Shown: positions 1 through 12,688, counted from the first letter of the stretch. The stretch: DNA of 64,000 nt from Peribolospora baueri (GCA_029717555.1 JAMDHS010000044.1:113288-177287); one strand, 5' to 3'. A program made the numbers and translations. Notes: generated by a model not told the origin, from the letters alone.

Positions 1-688
1 GAGGGCCAGGGGAGTAGCCGTCGTTCTCGGCGGCGTCATAACCGGGGGCGGAGGTTACGGTATTGTAGGACTGGTAGACGCTGGCGCTCTGGGGACCGCG
101 GGCCCAGTCGGGGAGGCCCTGGGGCGGGTCGGAGGGCCTGGGAGGGGCCTGTCTGGGCATGGTGCCGTAGTAAGGGGAGGAAGACGAGGCGGCGGCGGCG
201 GAGGCGGGCGGGGATCGGTAGGCGGGGAAGGAAGAGGAGGAGGAGGAGGAGGGTGTGGCGGACATGCTAGGGGCACGAGGGGGAGGAGGAGGGATGGAAG
301 GTGTGCGAGAGGGCAGGGCGGCGTGGTGGTCGCGAGGAGAGGCAGGGACGGGCTGAGAAGAAAAAGAGGGGAGGACGGATGAGCGGCTAGGACGGCGGGG
401 CTGTTGCTGTTCCTTTTTAGGAGGCGGAGGTGCGCTGCGCTGAGGGATGAGGTTGAGGTCGAGGTCGAGGTCGTCGTCGATGGCGGCGTCGGCGTTGTTG
501 TTGCCATCGGCTCGTCGGTAGCTGAGATGGTGGTCGACGGTCGAGGCGGAGGCGGAGGCAGAGGCAGAGGCAGAGGCGGAGGCAGCGGCGGAAGAGCGGG
601 GGGCGGCGCCGTTGAGGGAGTAGGGCTGTGCGCCGGTGAAGTCGTGAGGATGGCGAATGAGGGAGGGTCGTGAGGAGGGAGAGGTCAT
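1..688 (-). CDS. Low-complexity protein, N-terminal part (runs off left edge)
   Basis: An open minus-strand frame begins at an ATG at 688-686 and stays open for about 229 codons to the left edge, so only the N-terminus is in the window. The start reads MTSPSSRPSLIRHPHDFTG, followed by an Ala-Ser run, an acidic Asp-Leu stretch and Pro/Ser-rich sequence with SPYYGTMPRQAP near the edge. No catalytic or binding domain can be seen. The composition is typical of disordered N-termini of fungal regulatory or cytoskeletal proteins, but that is only a compositional remark. The other frames over this stretch give stop-interrupted or Pro/Thr-only products, and this frame has the more natural amino-acid mix. 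It diverges from the RhoGAP gene that starts at 1895. Confidence 0.6.
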   Translation of the reverse strand, partial: MTSPSSRPSLIRHPHDFTGAQPYSLNGAAPRSSAAASASASASASASASTVDHHLSYRRADGNNNADAAIDDDLDLDLNLIPQRSAPPPPKKEQQQPRRPSRSSVLPSFSSQPVPASPRDHHAALPSRTPSIPPPPPRAPSMSATPSSSSSSSFPAYRSPPASAAAASSSSPYYGTMPRQAPPRPSDPPQGLPDWARGPQSASVYQSYNTVTSAPGYDAAENDGYSPGP

Positions 689-905
689 GGTGGAGGAGGG
701 AGGGAGAGAAGAAGGGGAGAGGGAGGAGGGATGGATGGGGAGACTGTGGGATGGAGGAAGGTGGATGGGAGAGGAAGGAAGGACGTCACGGCGACGCTAC
801 GCCGGGAGGAAGCGGGCGAGGGCGATAAGGAAGGGGTGGGACGATGGTGGTGTTGGTTTTGGTGTTGGTGTGGTGTGTGTGATGTTGGGTGTGGTGTTGG
901 CGTGA

Positions 906-945
906 CGAGGTCTGATGAGGTCTGATGTGGTCTGATGAGGTCGAG
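906..945. repeat. 10-bp direct repeat, about four copies
   Basis: The unit GAGGTCTGAT is repeated head to tail about four times with one-base changes. It sits roughly 220-260 bp upstream of the minus-strand start codon at 688. It could be a chance satellite or a set of protein-binding sites. Confidence 0.7.
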
Positions 946-1399
946 GTGGGCCTGCAGGACGTCGCGCAACGAGCGTGGAAGGGGGATGGGCGGAGGCGGA
1001 GGGGAGGCGAGGGAGCGTCGTCGGTGGTGAAAGGGCGTCGTGGTCGTCGTTGGTGGTGGTGGTGGTGATGATGGTGGTGAGTGGGAGAAGGACGCGGACG
1101 TAGACAGGGTTATGACGAGGACAAGCACGAGCTCGTGGACCGTTGGTTGGTTGCTCTGCCTCTGCCACGGACGGACGACGACGAGCGACGACCACCGTGT
1201 GCGCCGCCCACCGACGCCCACTCCACCGACCACGCCGTGCCAGAGAACTCCCGCCGCAGCATCGCCGCAGCAAGCCGTGCTCGCGCTTACAACCCCGTTC
1301 TAGTCCCCTCTATCGCCCGCCCTTGTCGCCGTTGCAGTTGATCACGTGCACATACCACCTGCGCCGCAGCTGGCATCTCGCATCTGGCTTCGCGCTACC

Positions 1400-1410
1400 T
1401 AGGGTTAGGG
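1400..1410 (+). promoter_or_regulatory. Telobox-like TAGGGTTAGGG
   Basis: Two adjoining TTAGGG-type hexamers lie in the shared upstream region of two divergent genes. A second such pair occurs upstream of the ribosomal gene RPS31. TTAGGG-binding Myb-type proteins of the Tbf1/TRF class act as promoter factors in several fungi, so this is a candidate binding site. Binding is inferred, not shown. Confidence 0.4.
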
Positions 1411-1750
1411 CGACGCGGGCGCGCGTCGAGGAGAGGCAATCCATTCGGTTGGCGTGCTGCTGCGGCACTCGGCCGGCGTCGTGGAGCGAGCGACGAGACT
1501 GACGAGCCAAGACGACGGCTGGAGTGGGATAGAGAGATAGATAGTTAGTTAGATAGATGGACCTTCGGTCCGTCTGAGCACCACTACCACTCCACTTGCC
1601 TTCTCTCTCCCTCCCACCAACTCCTCTTTCTCCCTCCCTTCCTCCCCACACCGGCTCCGACGTGGCCGCCCGCTTTCCTACCACCACCGACGGCCCGCGT
1701 ACGAGTCGGACGATCGTCACAAGCCAGCTCACATCCCTCGGAAAGAAGAT

Positions 1751-1784
1751 AGGAAGGAAGGAAGGAAGGAAGGAAGAAAGGAAG
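1751..1784. repeat. (AAGG)n microsatellite in the RGD1-like leader
   Basis: A run of AAGG tetranucleotides, slightly decayed at its right end, about 110-145 bp before the start codon of the RhoGAP gene. Confidence 0.85.
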
Positions 1785-1894
1785 CACGGTTGGAAAGAAG
1801 GAACGAACGGACGACGAACGACGAACGAAAAACGACAAACGATAAACGATAAAACGATAAACCACAAACCACAAACGAACCCGCTCCAATCCAA

Positions 1895-4800
1895 ATGGCT
1901 TCCCCAACCACGCCCACCATCCCCGCCAACTCTCCTACCGCCGCCCCCTCCCCCTCCCCGTCCTCTCCTTCCCTCTCCAGGCTCCCCTCCAGGCCCTCTC
2001 TTCACTCCATGAGGCCTGCCGGTGCCGACACTGAAGCAGGTGCCCCCTCCCCGGCAGCACCAGCAACGGGAACAGGGCCGAATGCGGCGGGCACCGTGAG
2101 GCTTGGCAGCATTGACAAAGCTTCTTGGCCAGCGTCCGCTTCTCCCAACCCCGCCGACAGCAACGCCGGTGGAGTGGGCACCGCGACGAGGAGGAGGTTC
2201 ATGTCCGGCGGCGACTCCACGCCAGACGGCTGGGACGACCTTGGCGGCTCCGCGAGCGAGTATCCCCGGTCGGCCGCCGCGGCCGACGACGACGACGGCG
2301 ACGGCGATTCGAGGAGGACGACAATGGTCGGCAGCCCCGTCGTCGCCCCCTTCGCCTCCGCCTCCTCCTCCCAACACTCCTCTGTCCCCCTGTCTCCCCT
2401 CTCCGCTCGCGGCCACCACGCCGGCGCGGCCCCTTCTTCCTCCTCCACCACCGCTTTCACAAACGGCACCTCCACCCAGGGCATTCCTCCCAGCACCATC
2501 GCCGCCGCCGCCGCGGCGCACCAGGGACTCGGCATAGGTATAGGTGGCTTCCCCGGCGCCGCTGGATACCCAGGTGCCGATGCCGCCAAATCGGCCGTCC
2601 CGGACGAGGTCGTACCCACCACGTTCGACGATGGCGTTCTCCGGGCGCTATGCGATTTGGATGTTAGTCCTTCTTCCTTCCTTCTTCCGTTCATCGAGTC
2701 CTCTGTATGCCCTTCCCTGATTTCATTTCTCTCCTTCTCTCCCTCCTTCCCATCCTCGTACAGTGTGGAAAAGACCTCCTCCTAGACCGGATCAAGCAGT
2801 CTATGGTATCATGCCGGGTGCGTCCCGCGACGTCCACCCCGCTCGCCCAAGCAAGTCCTGACTTTTTGTTGTTTTTCGTGCTTTTGCACCCAACGCGCTC
2901 CTTTTCTTTTCTTTCTTTTGCACCCCACCTGCTCCTTTTTTATTTCTTTTGCACCCAACGCGCTCCTTTTCTTTTCTTTGCCTTTGCCCCCGACCTGCTC
3001 TTTTCTTTTCTTTCTTTTGCACCCAACGCGCTTCCTATTTTTCTTTCTTTTGCACCCCACCCGCTTTCGCCGCGCCTCGTCGCCTCGCAGGAAGCATCCG
3101 TCTTCTTCAAGAAGAGAGCAGCCGTGGAAGAAGAGTACGCGCGCAGCTTGGCAAAGCTTGCTAAGGGTACCGCCGAGGCTTATGGGATGAATGAGGGAAA
3201 GGCTGGGTGGGTCTCCTTCGGTCTCCGTCCGTCCGTCGTCATGCTCACCCTCGTTCGTTCATTCGTCTGTTCGTCCGTCCGTCCGTCCCTCCCTCCCTCC
3301 CTCCCTCCCTCCCTCCCTCCTTCCGTCCATCCGCCGTCTGTCCGCCCGCAGCACATACGTCACCTCATGGATGTCCTTTCTCCGAACCCACGAAACCGTC
3401 GCCGACAACCGACTCCGATTCGCCGCAAAGCTGTCAGAGATGAGCGACGAGCTGACGACGCTTGTCAAAGAGGTTGATAAGAGTCGCAAGGCGAGCAAGG
3501 AGATTGGACAGAGGATGGAGAGGACGCTTGTTGAGAGTGAGATGGCGACGGAGAAGGTGCGATTTGTTCTCTGTCTTTCTCTTTCTCTTTCTCTTTCTCT
3601 TTCTCTTTCTCTTTCTCTTTCTCTTTCTCTCTCTCTTTTTCTCTCTCTCGTTCGGCCATCGGACCGTCGGACCGTCCGCCGCGGGTGCTCTCGCTCACCC
3701 CATTTGCCTTTCCGCCTCTCAGGCTCGAGCGCGGTTCGACCAAACAGCCGAGGACCTGGAAAGGGTGCTCGTGCTCAAATCAGGCGAGAGCATGAAAGAG
3801 TCCGCCATCCATCCTGGACAGCAGAGCGGCGGCGGCAAGCGCACCCTCGGCAAGGCCATCGCCAAGGGAGGCAATTTGTTCAAGGGAAAGAACCCTCAGC
3901 AGGTGCGCTCGCTCCGAGTCGTGTTGGCATTCGCAAACCAGGCTGATATCGCGCCCGCCCGCACAGATGCTTCGACAGGAGGAGGAGGCACGAGCGCGCA
4001 CGTCGACGGCCTCCGACGCCTTCCGACAGCAGGTCCTCTCCACGCAAAAGATCCGACAGGAGTACTTCAACCTCCAGCTCCCGCGCGTCCTCCGAGCGCT
4101 CAAGGAGACCGCCGAGGAGATCGACAACGGAACGCAGTACCATCTGACGCGCTATGCGTTCTTGTACGAGAGCATCAGCCTCTCCGACGGCATGTCCATC
4201 AGTCCGGTCAGCAAGGACGACGGTGAGCAGTCGACGACGTGTGGCTCACTGCCGTCCACACACTCACTTTCTGTCGATCCGTGCAGGCATCGGCTTGAAA
4301 GCGGCCGTCGAGGCGATAGACAACCGAGCCGACTTCAAAGTCTTCATGCAGAATTACGCCGTCGCGTCCAGCATGGGCCCGTCGAGAGGCCCGCGAAGAG
4401 AAGGGCCGTTCGAGCAAGGATTCGTGAGTCTTTGTCCCGGTTCGGCTCGGCGCCGGTTTCGCTCCCTTGGAACGCTAGCTAGCCAACGTCTGACTCGCTC
4501 GCTCGAACCGTGCTCTCTTGCACGCCATCATGCAGGTCGAAAACCCGCCGGTGCCGCGTTCGCGCTCAAAGCAGACCGTCGCCAGTCAGCAGCCTCCGCA
4601 TCGACCGATCTTTGGCGTGGAGCTGTCGGAGCAGATGCTGCGCGACAACGTCGAGGTGCCGCTCGTGCTCGTCAAGTGCGCACAGCTTATCGAGGCTCAC
4701 GGTCTGCAGACCACCGGCATCTATCGGCTTAGTGGGACGACGAGCAAGGTGCAGAGGCTCAAGGCCAAGTTGGATGCCGGTGAGCGTGGTTTAGCTCGGA

Positions 4801-5638
4801 GAAGACTGGTTTCGATGTAGCGCAGCGACTGAACGGTGGACGTGGATGTATGCCCTCTCCACTCTTTCTTTTTTCTGTGGCAGACGTCGAGAACATCGAC
4901 CTGGGAGCCGACGAAGCGGTCGCCGACATCAACAACGTCTCTGGCGTCCTCAAACTCTGGTTCCGCGAGCTCCCGGAACCTCTGCTGACCTTTGACTTGT
5001 ACCAAGGCTTCATCGACGCCGCGAGTGAGCTCCTGTCCCCGTCTCTCACCTCTGTGTTGTCCTTTTCCGGCCGTCGCGCGCAGATCACGGATGGACGTGA
5101 GCTGATCGTCGAATTCTCTCCTCTTCTCGACGCGGACGAGCAGAGATCGAGAACGAACGGTTGCGACAGATTCGGCTGCACGAACGCGTCAACGAGCTGC
5201 CTGACGCCAATTATGCGACGCTCAAGTTCCTCATGTCTCATCTGGACAAGTGAGTCCGACTGGCCGCCCGTGCGTTCCGTTCGAGATCGCCGGCTGATCG
5301 TCCGTCGTTCGCCGCCGTCGACAGGGTCAAAGAACACGAGGTTGTAAACTCAATGTCAGCGTCCAACTTGGCCATCGTCTTTGGGCCCACGCTGCTAAGC
5401 CCACCGCCATCAGAGGATGGGGGGACGGGAGCGATGTCGTTGCAGGACATGACCTTTCAGTGTAGGGCCGTCGAGACCGTCCTGAACCGGTATCGAGTGC
5501 GTGTTTGTTCGCCCGCCCTCCCGCGATCCAAGTCTGTCGTCCGCGTTTTCGCTCATCCCTCCCCGCTCGCCTCTTCCTCCCCCGCTCGACGTCATCGTCG
5601 TCGTCCTGCAGGAAATCTTTGTCGACGAGAACGAGTGA
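1895..5638 (+). CDS. RGD1: F-BAR (FCH) domain RhoGAP, Rgd1-like
   Basis: GTPase-activating protein for Rho-type GTPases with a membrane-bending F-BAR domain, expected at the cortex, bud neck or endocytic sites. I place 12 exons: 1895-2662, 2764-2817, 3091-3206, 3352-3556, 3723-3902, 3967-4222, 4287-4423, 4536-4779, 4884-5024, 5144-5249, 5325-5496 and 5612-5638. They sum to 2406 nt in one frame, 801 residues. The first ~250 residues are Ser/Ala/Pro-rich. The F-BAR begins near residue 245 (LLLDRIKQSMVSCR) and includes VFFKKRAAVEEEYARSLAKL. The RhoGAP domain begins near IFGVELSEQML and carries the arginine finger in GIYRLSG, then LKLWFRELPEPLLTF and SNLAIVFGPTLL. Domain order matches yeast Rgd1. 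Introns 2, 3 and 4 are enlarged by simple repeats. The start is the first in-frame ATG after a long leader; a shorter N-terminus is possible. Confidence 0.93.
2880..3065 (+). repeat. Intronic minisatellite, units of ~30-40 bp
   Basis: Within the second intron of the RhoGAP gene, a unit built on TTTGCACCCAACGCGCTCC plus a run of TTTTC pyrimidines repeats about six times, with alternating variants (CACCCAACGCGC versus CACCCCACCTGC). It enlarges an otherwise short intron to about 270 nt without touching the splice sites. Confidence 0.85.
3279..3321 (+). repeat. (CCCT)n microsatellite in intron 3 of the RhoGAP gene
   Basis: Repeated CCTC/CCCT tetranucleotides preceded by CGTC-rich repeats lie between the donor at 3207 and the acceptor at 3351. 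The tract could serve as an overlong polypyrimidine tract. Confidence 0.85.
3572..3655 (+). repeat. (CTTTCT)n hexanucleotide repeat in intron 4 of the RhoGAP gene
   Basis: More than ten copies of a CTTTCT-type hexamer, decaying to TCTCTC at the right end, lie inside the intron between exons ending at 3556 and starting at 3723. Confidence 0.85.
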
Positions 5639-6889
5639 CGTCGACTCGGACCCATCGCCATGCCTTTCCATCCTCATGCCCCGCCCCCTCGCCGTCGTCG
5701 GCCAGCTTTTGCAAGAATCCCCCCTCCCGTCGCGACCACTCATCTCTACATCTCGACGGCCGCATTGACGCCCAGGACAAAAATATTCCAATCTTTTTTT
5801 TCTTCCTCAAGTATGCTTACTTCATATTCCTCATCCATCCCCCGGCGCATCTCGACTTCGCCCTCGCCCCATTCTATTTCCTGCGTCTTTATGATACGAT
5901 ACAGATCGAGTCATTTTTTTTCTTTTTTTTCTCGCCCGTGCCATCCCATCTTGCTTAGCTCCCGTCCCATCTCGTCTCGCTCCGTCGGTCCGCGCACTCC
6001 TCTTCTTCCCCCCCCCGGCGCGGCTCACGCGTCCTGTTCCCCACGGCTCCTTTCGTCGACGGTCTTGGGAGACCTCGGTATCGCATGTGTCTGTCTGCTC
6101 TCGCGCCTCTCCCCTTCCCTTCCCTTCCCTTCCCTTCCCTTCCTCTTCTCCACCGTGTTCCCCTCTCTCTTCTCTTCTCTTCTCTTCTCTTCTCTCTTTC
6201 TCTCTCTGTGTGTCTCTCTCTCCCGCGCGCTAGTCCGCTCGCTTCACCTCGGCTGTCCTTTCGGCCTTTCGAAGATTCCTCACCCTCGGCTTGGCTTCGC
6301 CTCGGGTGGCGAGAAGGAGAAATGAAAGAATACCCGGTCCCGCCCGCCCTTTCGACCCTTTTCGTCCCTCCTTTTCCTTTCCTTTTCTTCTTTTCCGCAA
6401 GAGATTGGGCCAAGGATCCAGAAGGGCGAAAAAAAGAGTTGCTTCTTGACAAAGGTGAGGAAGCGGCGAGAAAGACTGGGTGTGGTACAACAGGGATGGA
6501 TGCGCGAAGACGTGGTCGATCGATGGACGGATGGATGGATGGGATTCGGTTGAAAGCCAAAATAAAATTGTGGCGAGCGAGAAATACGATCTGATCGGTG
6601 AAGCAACCAAATCGAGGATAAACATGATGATGGGACATAAAGGGAGGTTGGATGAGCCAGAGAACAAACTACGGTGGACCGGCATGGCGTATGATGCGGG
6701 ACGATGGATGGATGGATGGATGGATGGATGTGGAGCGTGAGAATGGGATGTGTGTACGACCCGGGGGGCGGGAAGGGTATCATACGAGCTTCCGCTCCTC
6801 GGCCGAGAGCGACCTGAAAGGATGAGAGAGGAGATGAGCAGCGCAAGGACGGCCCAGCGACGGATAGACCGATAGGGATCGAGCGCCGC
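5639..6889. other. Convergent intergenic region with simple repeats
   Basis: Between the ends of the RhoGAP gene and the GAS2 gene I see no gene. The left half is pyrimidine-rich, with a (CCCTT)n tract at about 6112-6143 and a (TCTTC)n tract at about 6165-6195. The right half has ATGG repeats near 6521-6543 and 6702-6730. It probably contains both 3' untranslated regions and terminators, which I cannot delimit. Confidence 0.6.
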
Positions 6890-9800
6890 TTAGAGCTGAC
6901 GCGACAGCAGCCATACTTCGAGGTCTTGCCAGCCTGCATGATGGCATGGAGACGGTACGCGGCACGTACGGTCAGTGACGGTTACGTTTACCAGGAAAAC
7001 AACATTCCCACCTCCGGCAGCAGCGACGAAACCTCCACGGCGAAAAGGGAAAAGGGTCCACTCACCTCCGCCAACCCTGGCGAGCACCTTCTTGGCCTTG
7101 CCCGTACCCTTGACTCCGGCGGGCCTGTGCAGGCTCAAGAAGCGACACATGACGACCTTGCCATTGTTACCGAACATGTACCTCGCTTGGTTGTCGCCCT
7201 TCTCCGACGCTGTCGCCGGGCCCTTCAGAGGCGGATCGACACGCTCGAGCCGGATGCCTTGCGAGTTGGCGATCCGTGCCACCTCGAGGTCCAGCGGGTC
7301 CTGCGAGTTGGGCACGTACTCGAGCACGCCACTCACGCTCAGCTCGGAAGGGGACATGGTGCCATCACGCGACAGTGGTCCTCGAGCGACGGACGAAGAG
7401 GCGACGGACGAAGGCGTGGTCGGCCTCGATCGCGGCACGCTCCTGGGAGAGCCGTAATTCGACGAAGCAGAAGAAGGCGCGCCCGTCACGGGCGGTCGCG
7501 AGGTCGATCGGGGTGGACGCTGCATCAGTCGAGAAGAAGGGCTGCCTCCTTGATACATGGACAGTCGTTGAGCGCGGGCATAGATCTGTGGCTCGGGCGT
7601 CTGCAGCGGCCGAGCGGAGATACCGTAACGGCCGGACGTGGTGACCGACGAGGCGTAGGACGCGTTGGAGAAAGCCGGGCTCACGCTACGCATCCGGCTC
7701 GAGGTGGACAGCGTGGGCGAAGAAGGCGTAGAGCCTTCAGAAGGAAGAGCTAACCGGGGGATCCTGGAGCCAGTGGAGGTGCGGCTTGCGCCGCCCATCG
7801 ACGACGTCGAGCCAGTCGGGCTGACGGCGCGTCGCGTCATGGAGGAGGCAGGACGAGCGGCGAGCTCTCTCTCCTTTTCCGCCAGGAGCATCTCAATGTC
7901 CTCCGGGGACATCTCAGACATGGACGAGCTGAGATATTGCGGCGCGCCGGCGGGAAGCGGAATGCGACTCCCCGATGACTGGCGCGGACGACCGATCGAC
8001 AGCGCGGACGAAGTGTTCCTGCTCGGTGGCCGGTCCGGCATGTCCGAAGCCGGAGCCGGAGCCGGCTGCGACTGTCTAAAGAAACTGCCCGCGGACCAAG
8101 AAACGGGCGGGGGGGTGAAATCGCGTATGAGACGAGAGGTCCGCGAGCCCGGTCGAATTTGGGACGTCGTGCTGTTGCCCGGTGAGGTTTGAAGGATGGA
8201 AGATTTTCTAGGATCGTCGTACTTGACGCGCGTCGAAGCGTTCCATTGCGGCCTCGCCGAATCGGAGGAGGCGCTTGATGGCAGACCGGTGGGCGTCTTG
8301 GCCCTCGACGTGCCTGTACCGGTCCACGGGCTCAGGGAGGACGCCGAACCGTGGGGGGACTCGCCGACGTTGAAGCTTTGTGAATGGCGATGACGCAGGG
8401 GCTTCGTCGGGGTCTCGAGAGTGTCGGAAGTGCGTCGCAGTGGGTTCTTGGTGGGAATAGTCGGCGGGGGCGACGCGCTTTTCCCACCCACAGGGCCAGT
8501 CCCCCGGTTGACCAACTTGCGAAAAGGGCTCTTCGGTCGTAGAGGCGGCTTGCTGCCACTGCTCGGAGTGCTCGACGGCAAGCTCACCTTTGAGCTCGGC
8601 GGCGTCATGAGATGGCTCGAGCCGGTCGAACTTGCGGGACTAAGAAGTGCCGAGCGTCCTTGTTCTTCCTTGTCCTTGAGCACGCCTTCGATGGCCCTCA
8701 TCTCGCCCTCCACCCTCACCATCTTCTCCCTCAGGTTCTTCCACCTCGACTTCATGTCCGAGAACCGGCGCAAGACCATTCCGTTCTTCGTCGCCCGCTC
8801 TCGTACGCCCTTGTCCAAGACGGCGAGGACGCTCTCGCACGCCGGCGCGTAATAGTGCTTCTTGGCATTGAACGACTTTTGCAGGGAGTAGAAGTCGGCC
8901 GACGACGTCTTCGAATCCACCTCGGAGGGCCATGCCCAGTTGTCGGGGCTGTCGTGGGGTGTACCACTTCTGCCGCGCTGAGCGCGCCGCACCTGCCAAA
9001 TGAACTCGTGGCACTGCGAATGTGACGGAGTGACAAAAATGGTTTGCGGGAGAGGTCGACGACGGAGGACAAAAATGGTTTGCGGAAGAGGTCGACGACG
9101 AATCGGATATGGATGTCCGTCGCCCTAGCGAGCTGACTGGAAAACTCACCAATGTGATCGCCTTTTCCAGCGAATCCATCATGCCATCGGCTTGGTCGCC
9201 TACAGATTTGAAGACCATGAGGCTGGAAAAGGCGGACGGGGATGGAACAAATCAGCTCGTCCTACTACTACTACGACAATGACAACGACAACGACGACTC
9301 CTCACTATTTGTCTTCCTTCAATTCCTCCTTCAGGGTATCCACCTCGCCCTTGACCGACTCCCACTCAGCAACAACCTCGTCGTACTTGCGCTTCAACTC
9401 GCCCGGATCGTCGTCAGCGGTCATGAAACTGTTCAGACTGCCAGCACTGCTCCGTCGCATGCTTCGCGGGCTATCGTGCGTCGCTGTTGCAGTTGCGGTA
9501 GGAGGCGAGGACGGCGGCGGCCGAGCCGAAAGAACGAAGGCGAAGCGCGAGTCGAGGGACGCGAGGGACGCCGAGACGGACTCGAGTTTAGCGTCCAGAC
9601 GCATAAGCAGGACGTCCACTTCGTTCGTCGCCGGCGTGGCCGCGTCCTGCGCGAAAGAAGAGGAGGACTTGGCGTTGGGCGTCGAGAGCGCCGCCACGTC
9701 GAGCGAAGCCGGCGGCGGAGGCGGCGGTGGCGCAGCGAGGTCAGCGGCCATGTGCCGCTTCTCCTCGGCTTGAAAGACGAGCGTTCGGATTTCCTGGATC

Positions 9801-11023
9801 GCAGAGCCAACCTCGGACAGCTGCGACGCAAGAAGCGCTGCGCTCGCGTCGTCCCTGCAAGAGATGAGCGGAGCCCTGGCTTGTGAGATGGGAAGTCTCC
9901 TTCACAACTTTGAGCCACGTCGGTCGACTGATCGCTCACCTGGACGACGACTCTGATCGCCTCGGCGCGAAGCTATTGCCGTCCCTGCTGCCGTCGGGGT
10001 CGTGAGGTCCCTCGCGCTCTCCAGGCATATCATGAGAGTCGGTCGAAAGGGAGCGTCCATCTTCACCGTTGAGCGTCATCCGCTCCACGGCCTCGTCGAT
10101 CCCGCCGACGCCGACGATGGGCGACTTTTCGTGATTGACGACGAGCTCTGCCGATGCCATCCTAGACGCGGTGGGCGAAGACCGTCTGGGCGACTTGTGC
10201 GGCCGCGCGAACGGTATTTCACCAGGGCTGCGTGTGTTAGTAGCATGAACGGTCAGTCGAGAAAGGGGCGACCGTCACGGTGGCGGGAAAAGAGCGACGA
10301 AAGCGGACACGGAAATGAAGAAAACGTGTCAGCGGGCGATGTCCTCACGTGCGTGCCAGCGAGCAAGCGACCGACCAACCGCGATGACGGCCGATGGAAA
10401 GGGTGAAGGAAGCGGGAGGGCAAAGAGAGGGGCGCTCACCTCGACGTCCTCGACGCAGGCCTTCCGTCGTCGCCGTTCTGCTTCTCGAAATCGCGCACCC
10501 CGTCGTCGCCTCCTCCTCCTGCTCCACCACCACCTCCACCTCCTCCTCCCCCTTCCCCTCCTCCTCCGTCGTTCCGAAACGCCGGGTTGGCGCGCATTAG
10601 CACCTGGCGATCCTGGCCTGGCTTCCTCGCAGAGCCGTCGACGCCGCCGCCCCTGCCGGATAGGGAGGAGGAAGAGGAAGAGAAAGGGTCGGACGGTGAT
10701 GATGACGGGGACGGCGACGGCCCCGCGTGCGGAGCACCTGCCTCGCTGAGGCGGCGCTCGAACATGAGCGCCGCCTGGCGGACCCGACTGGTCGGCGGCG
10801 GTGGTGGTGGCGGCGGCGACAGCGAGGATGAGACGGCGCAGAAGGAAGAGTCACGAGCTGTCGCGGCGGCGGGCGTGTCGGAGGGGGACGAAGGGGAGAA
10901 GGAGGGGCCGGGGGAGGAGGGAGAGGAAAGCGATCGGACGCGGGTCGTTGTCGGGGGAGTAGCGGGTCGGCGTAGCGTGTCGGCAGACGATGGAGGGGGA
11001 GGAGGTACGGTGGCTGCTGCCAT
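6890..11023 (-). CDS. GAS2/GAR-domain protein with coiled coil, likely microtubule-binding
   Basis: Six exons on the minus strand: 11023-10440, 10227-9940, 9854-9306, 9222-9150, 8992-7066 and about 6937-6890; each join keeps frame. The protein is about 1,150 residues. The N-terminal third is Pro/Ser/Gly-rich. A charged, probably helical region follows (LKRKYDEVVAEWESVKGEV, then KVLRRFSDMKSRW-like helices around SLQKSFNAKKHYYAP). A long Ser/Arg/Pro-rich region with many SRIP and SSP motifs precedes a C-terminal GAS2-related domain that starts near DPLDLEVARIANSQGIRLER and ends RVGGGWQDLEVWLLSRQL. GAS2 (GAR) domains of Gas2 and MACF proteins bind microtubules, and the basic Ser-rich linker resembles microtubule-associated proteins, so a cytoskeletal role is likely. 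The last intron splits the GAS2 motif between GG and GW. No actin-binding CH domain is visible. The one-base placement at 8992 is uncertain. Confidence 0.85.
9034..9107 (-). repeat. 36-bp imperfect tandem duplication inside an intron of the GAS2 gene
   Basis: Two copies of a unit containing CAAAAATGGTTTGCGG and GAGGTCGACGACG lie side by side in the intron between the exons ending at 9150 and starting at 8992. They differ at only a few bases, which points to a recent duplication. Confidence 0.85.
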
Positions 11024-11472
11024 GCGATACGGCGTGAAGCGGCCCGAGGTATAGAAGACGGCAGAGGGGGTTGGTAAAGGATAGTGGAGGAGGAGGAGGA
11101 GGGGCTGGGACGAAGGTGGTGGTGGCCACTAATACCGACCGCTCCGTCACTGGCGCTCGGTCGCCTTGCCGCAGAAGACGCCGCTAATTAAGGAGCGTGA
11201 ACGGACTACATTGGAATCTTTCGCCCGTCAGTCGGGTCAGTGAACAGAACACAAAAACCACAGGCGTCGCCTAGAGTCTTCTTTGTCTGCTCCTCGCACC
11301 CCTGCTTTCACTCTCATGTCGGGCCGCTCTCTCGTCCATGTCCATCACAGCGGCGAGCACGAATTCAATCGGATAGATCCGCCATACGGCATGAATTTCA
11401 CCTAGGGGCACAGTGCAGAGGGGAATGTAGAATAAGACTACATAATGGCCAGATCGTTCCAGAATACTAGCT

Positions 11473-12348
<876 letters not shown>

Positions 12349-12688
12349 CTAGACGGCGTGAACGCGTTGGGGGGGGGGTGGGGGCGAGCGACGGGGCGAG
12401 GGAGAATGTGGAGACGGCGCGTGGGTGAGGATTCTCGTCCTCGAACAGTCCTTATCCGACGGACGAAGGCGGCTACGACTACGAAGACGGTGCTGACGAT
12501 GGCGACGCACCTTGACTCCGTCTAATCAACCGTCGGTTTGTTGATGTCCTTGAGGGAGCTTGGAGAGGAAAGAAGACAGCGAAGAAAAAGCGAGACGTCA
12601 GGTCGACTTCTGTTCGGACGTCGCGTATGCGAGCTGGGCGGCTCGCGCACTCCGCTCGCGCACGCTAACAGCCGCGTGCGCGAGATAT

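Larger units (their letters stand above)
689..1894. promoter_or_regulatory. Divergent promoter region between the partial gene and RGD1-like gene
   Basis: About 1.2 kb with no convincing gene. It holds GGTGTT-type GT-rich sequence at about 846-900, a 10-bp direct repeat at 906-945, a telomere-like hexamer pair at 1400-1410, and an AAGG microsatellite followed by an AC-rich, ACGA-rich leader just before the start codon at 1895. The leader is probably the 5' untranslated region of the RhoGAP gene. Open frames here are low-complexity and lack exon structure. Confidence 0.5.

Noticed and set aside
1400-1410. TTAGGG repeats as sign of a telomere or internal telomeric tract
   Set aside because: Only two hexamers at each site, in promoter positions of ordinary genes, with gene-dense sequence on both sides.
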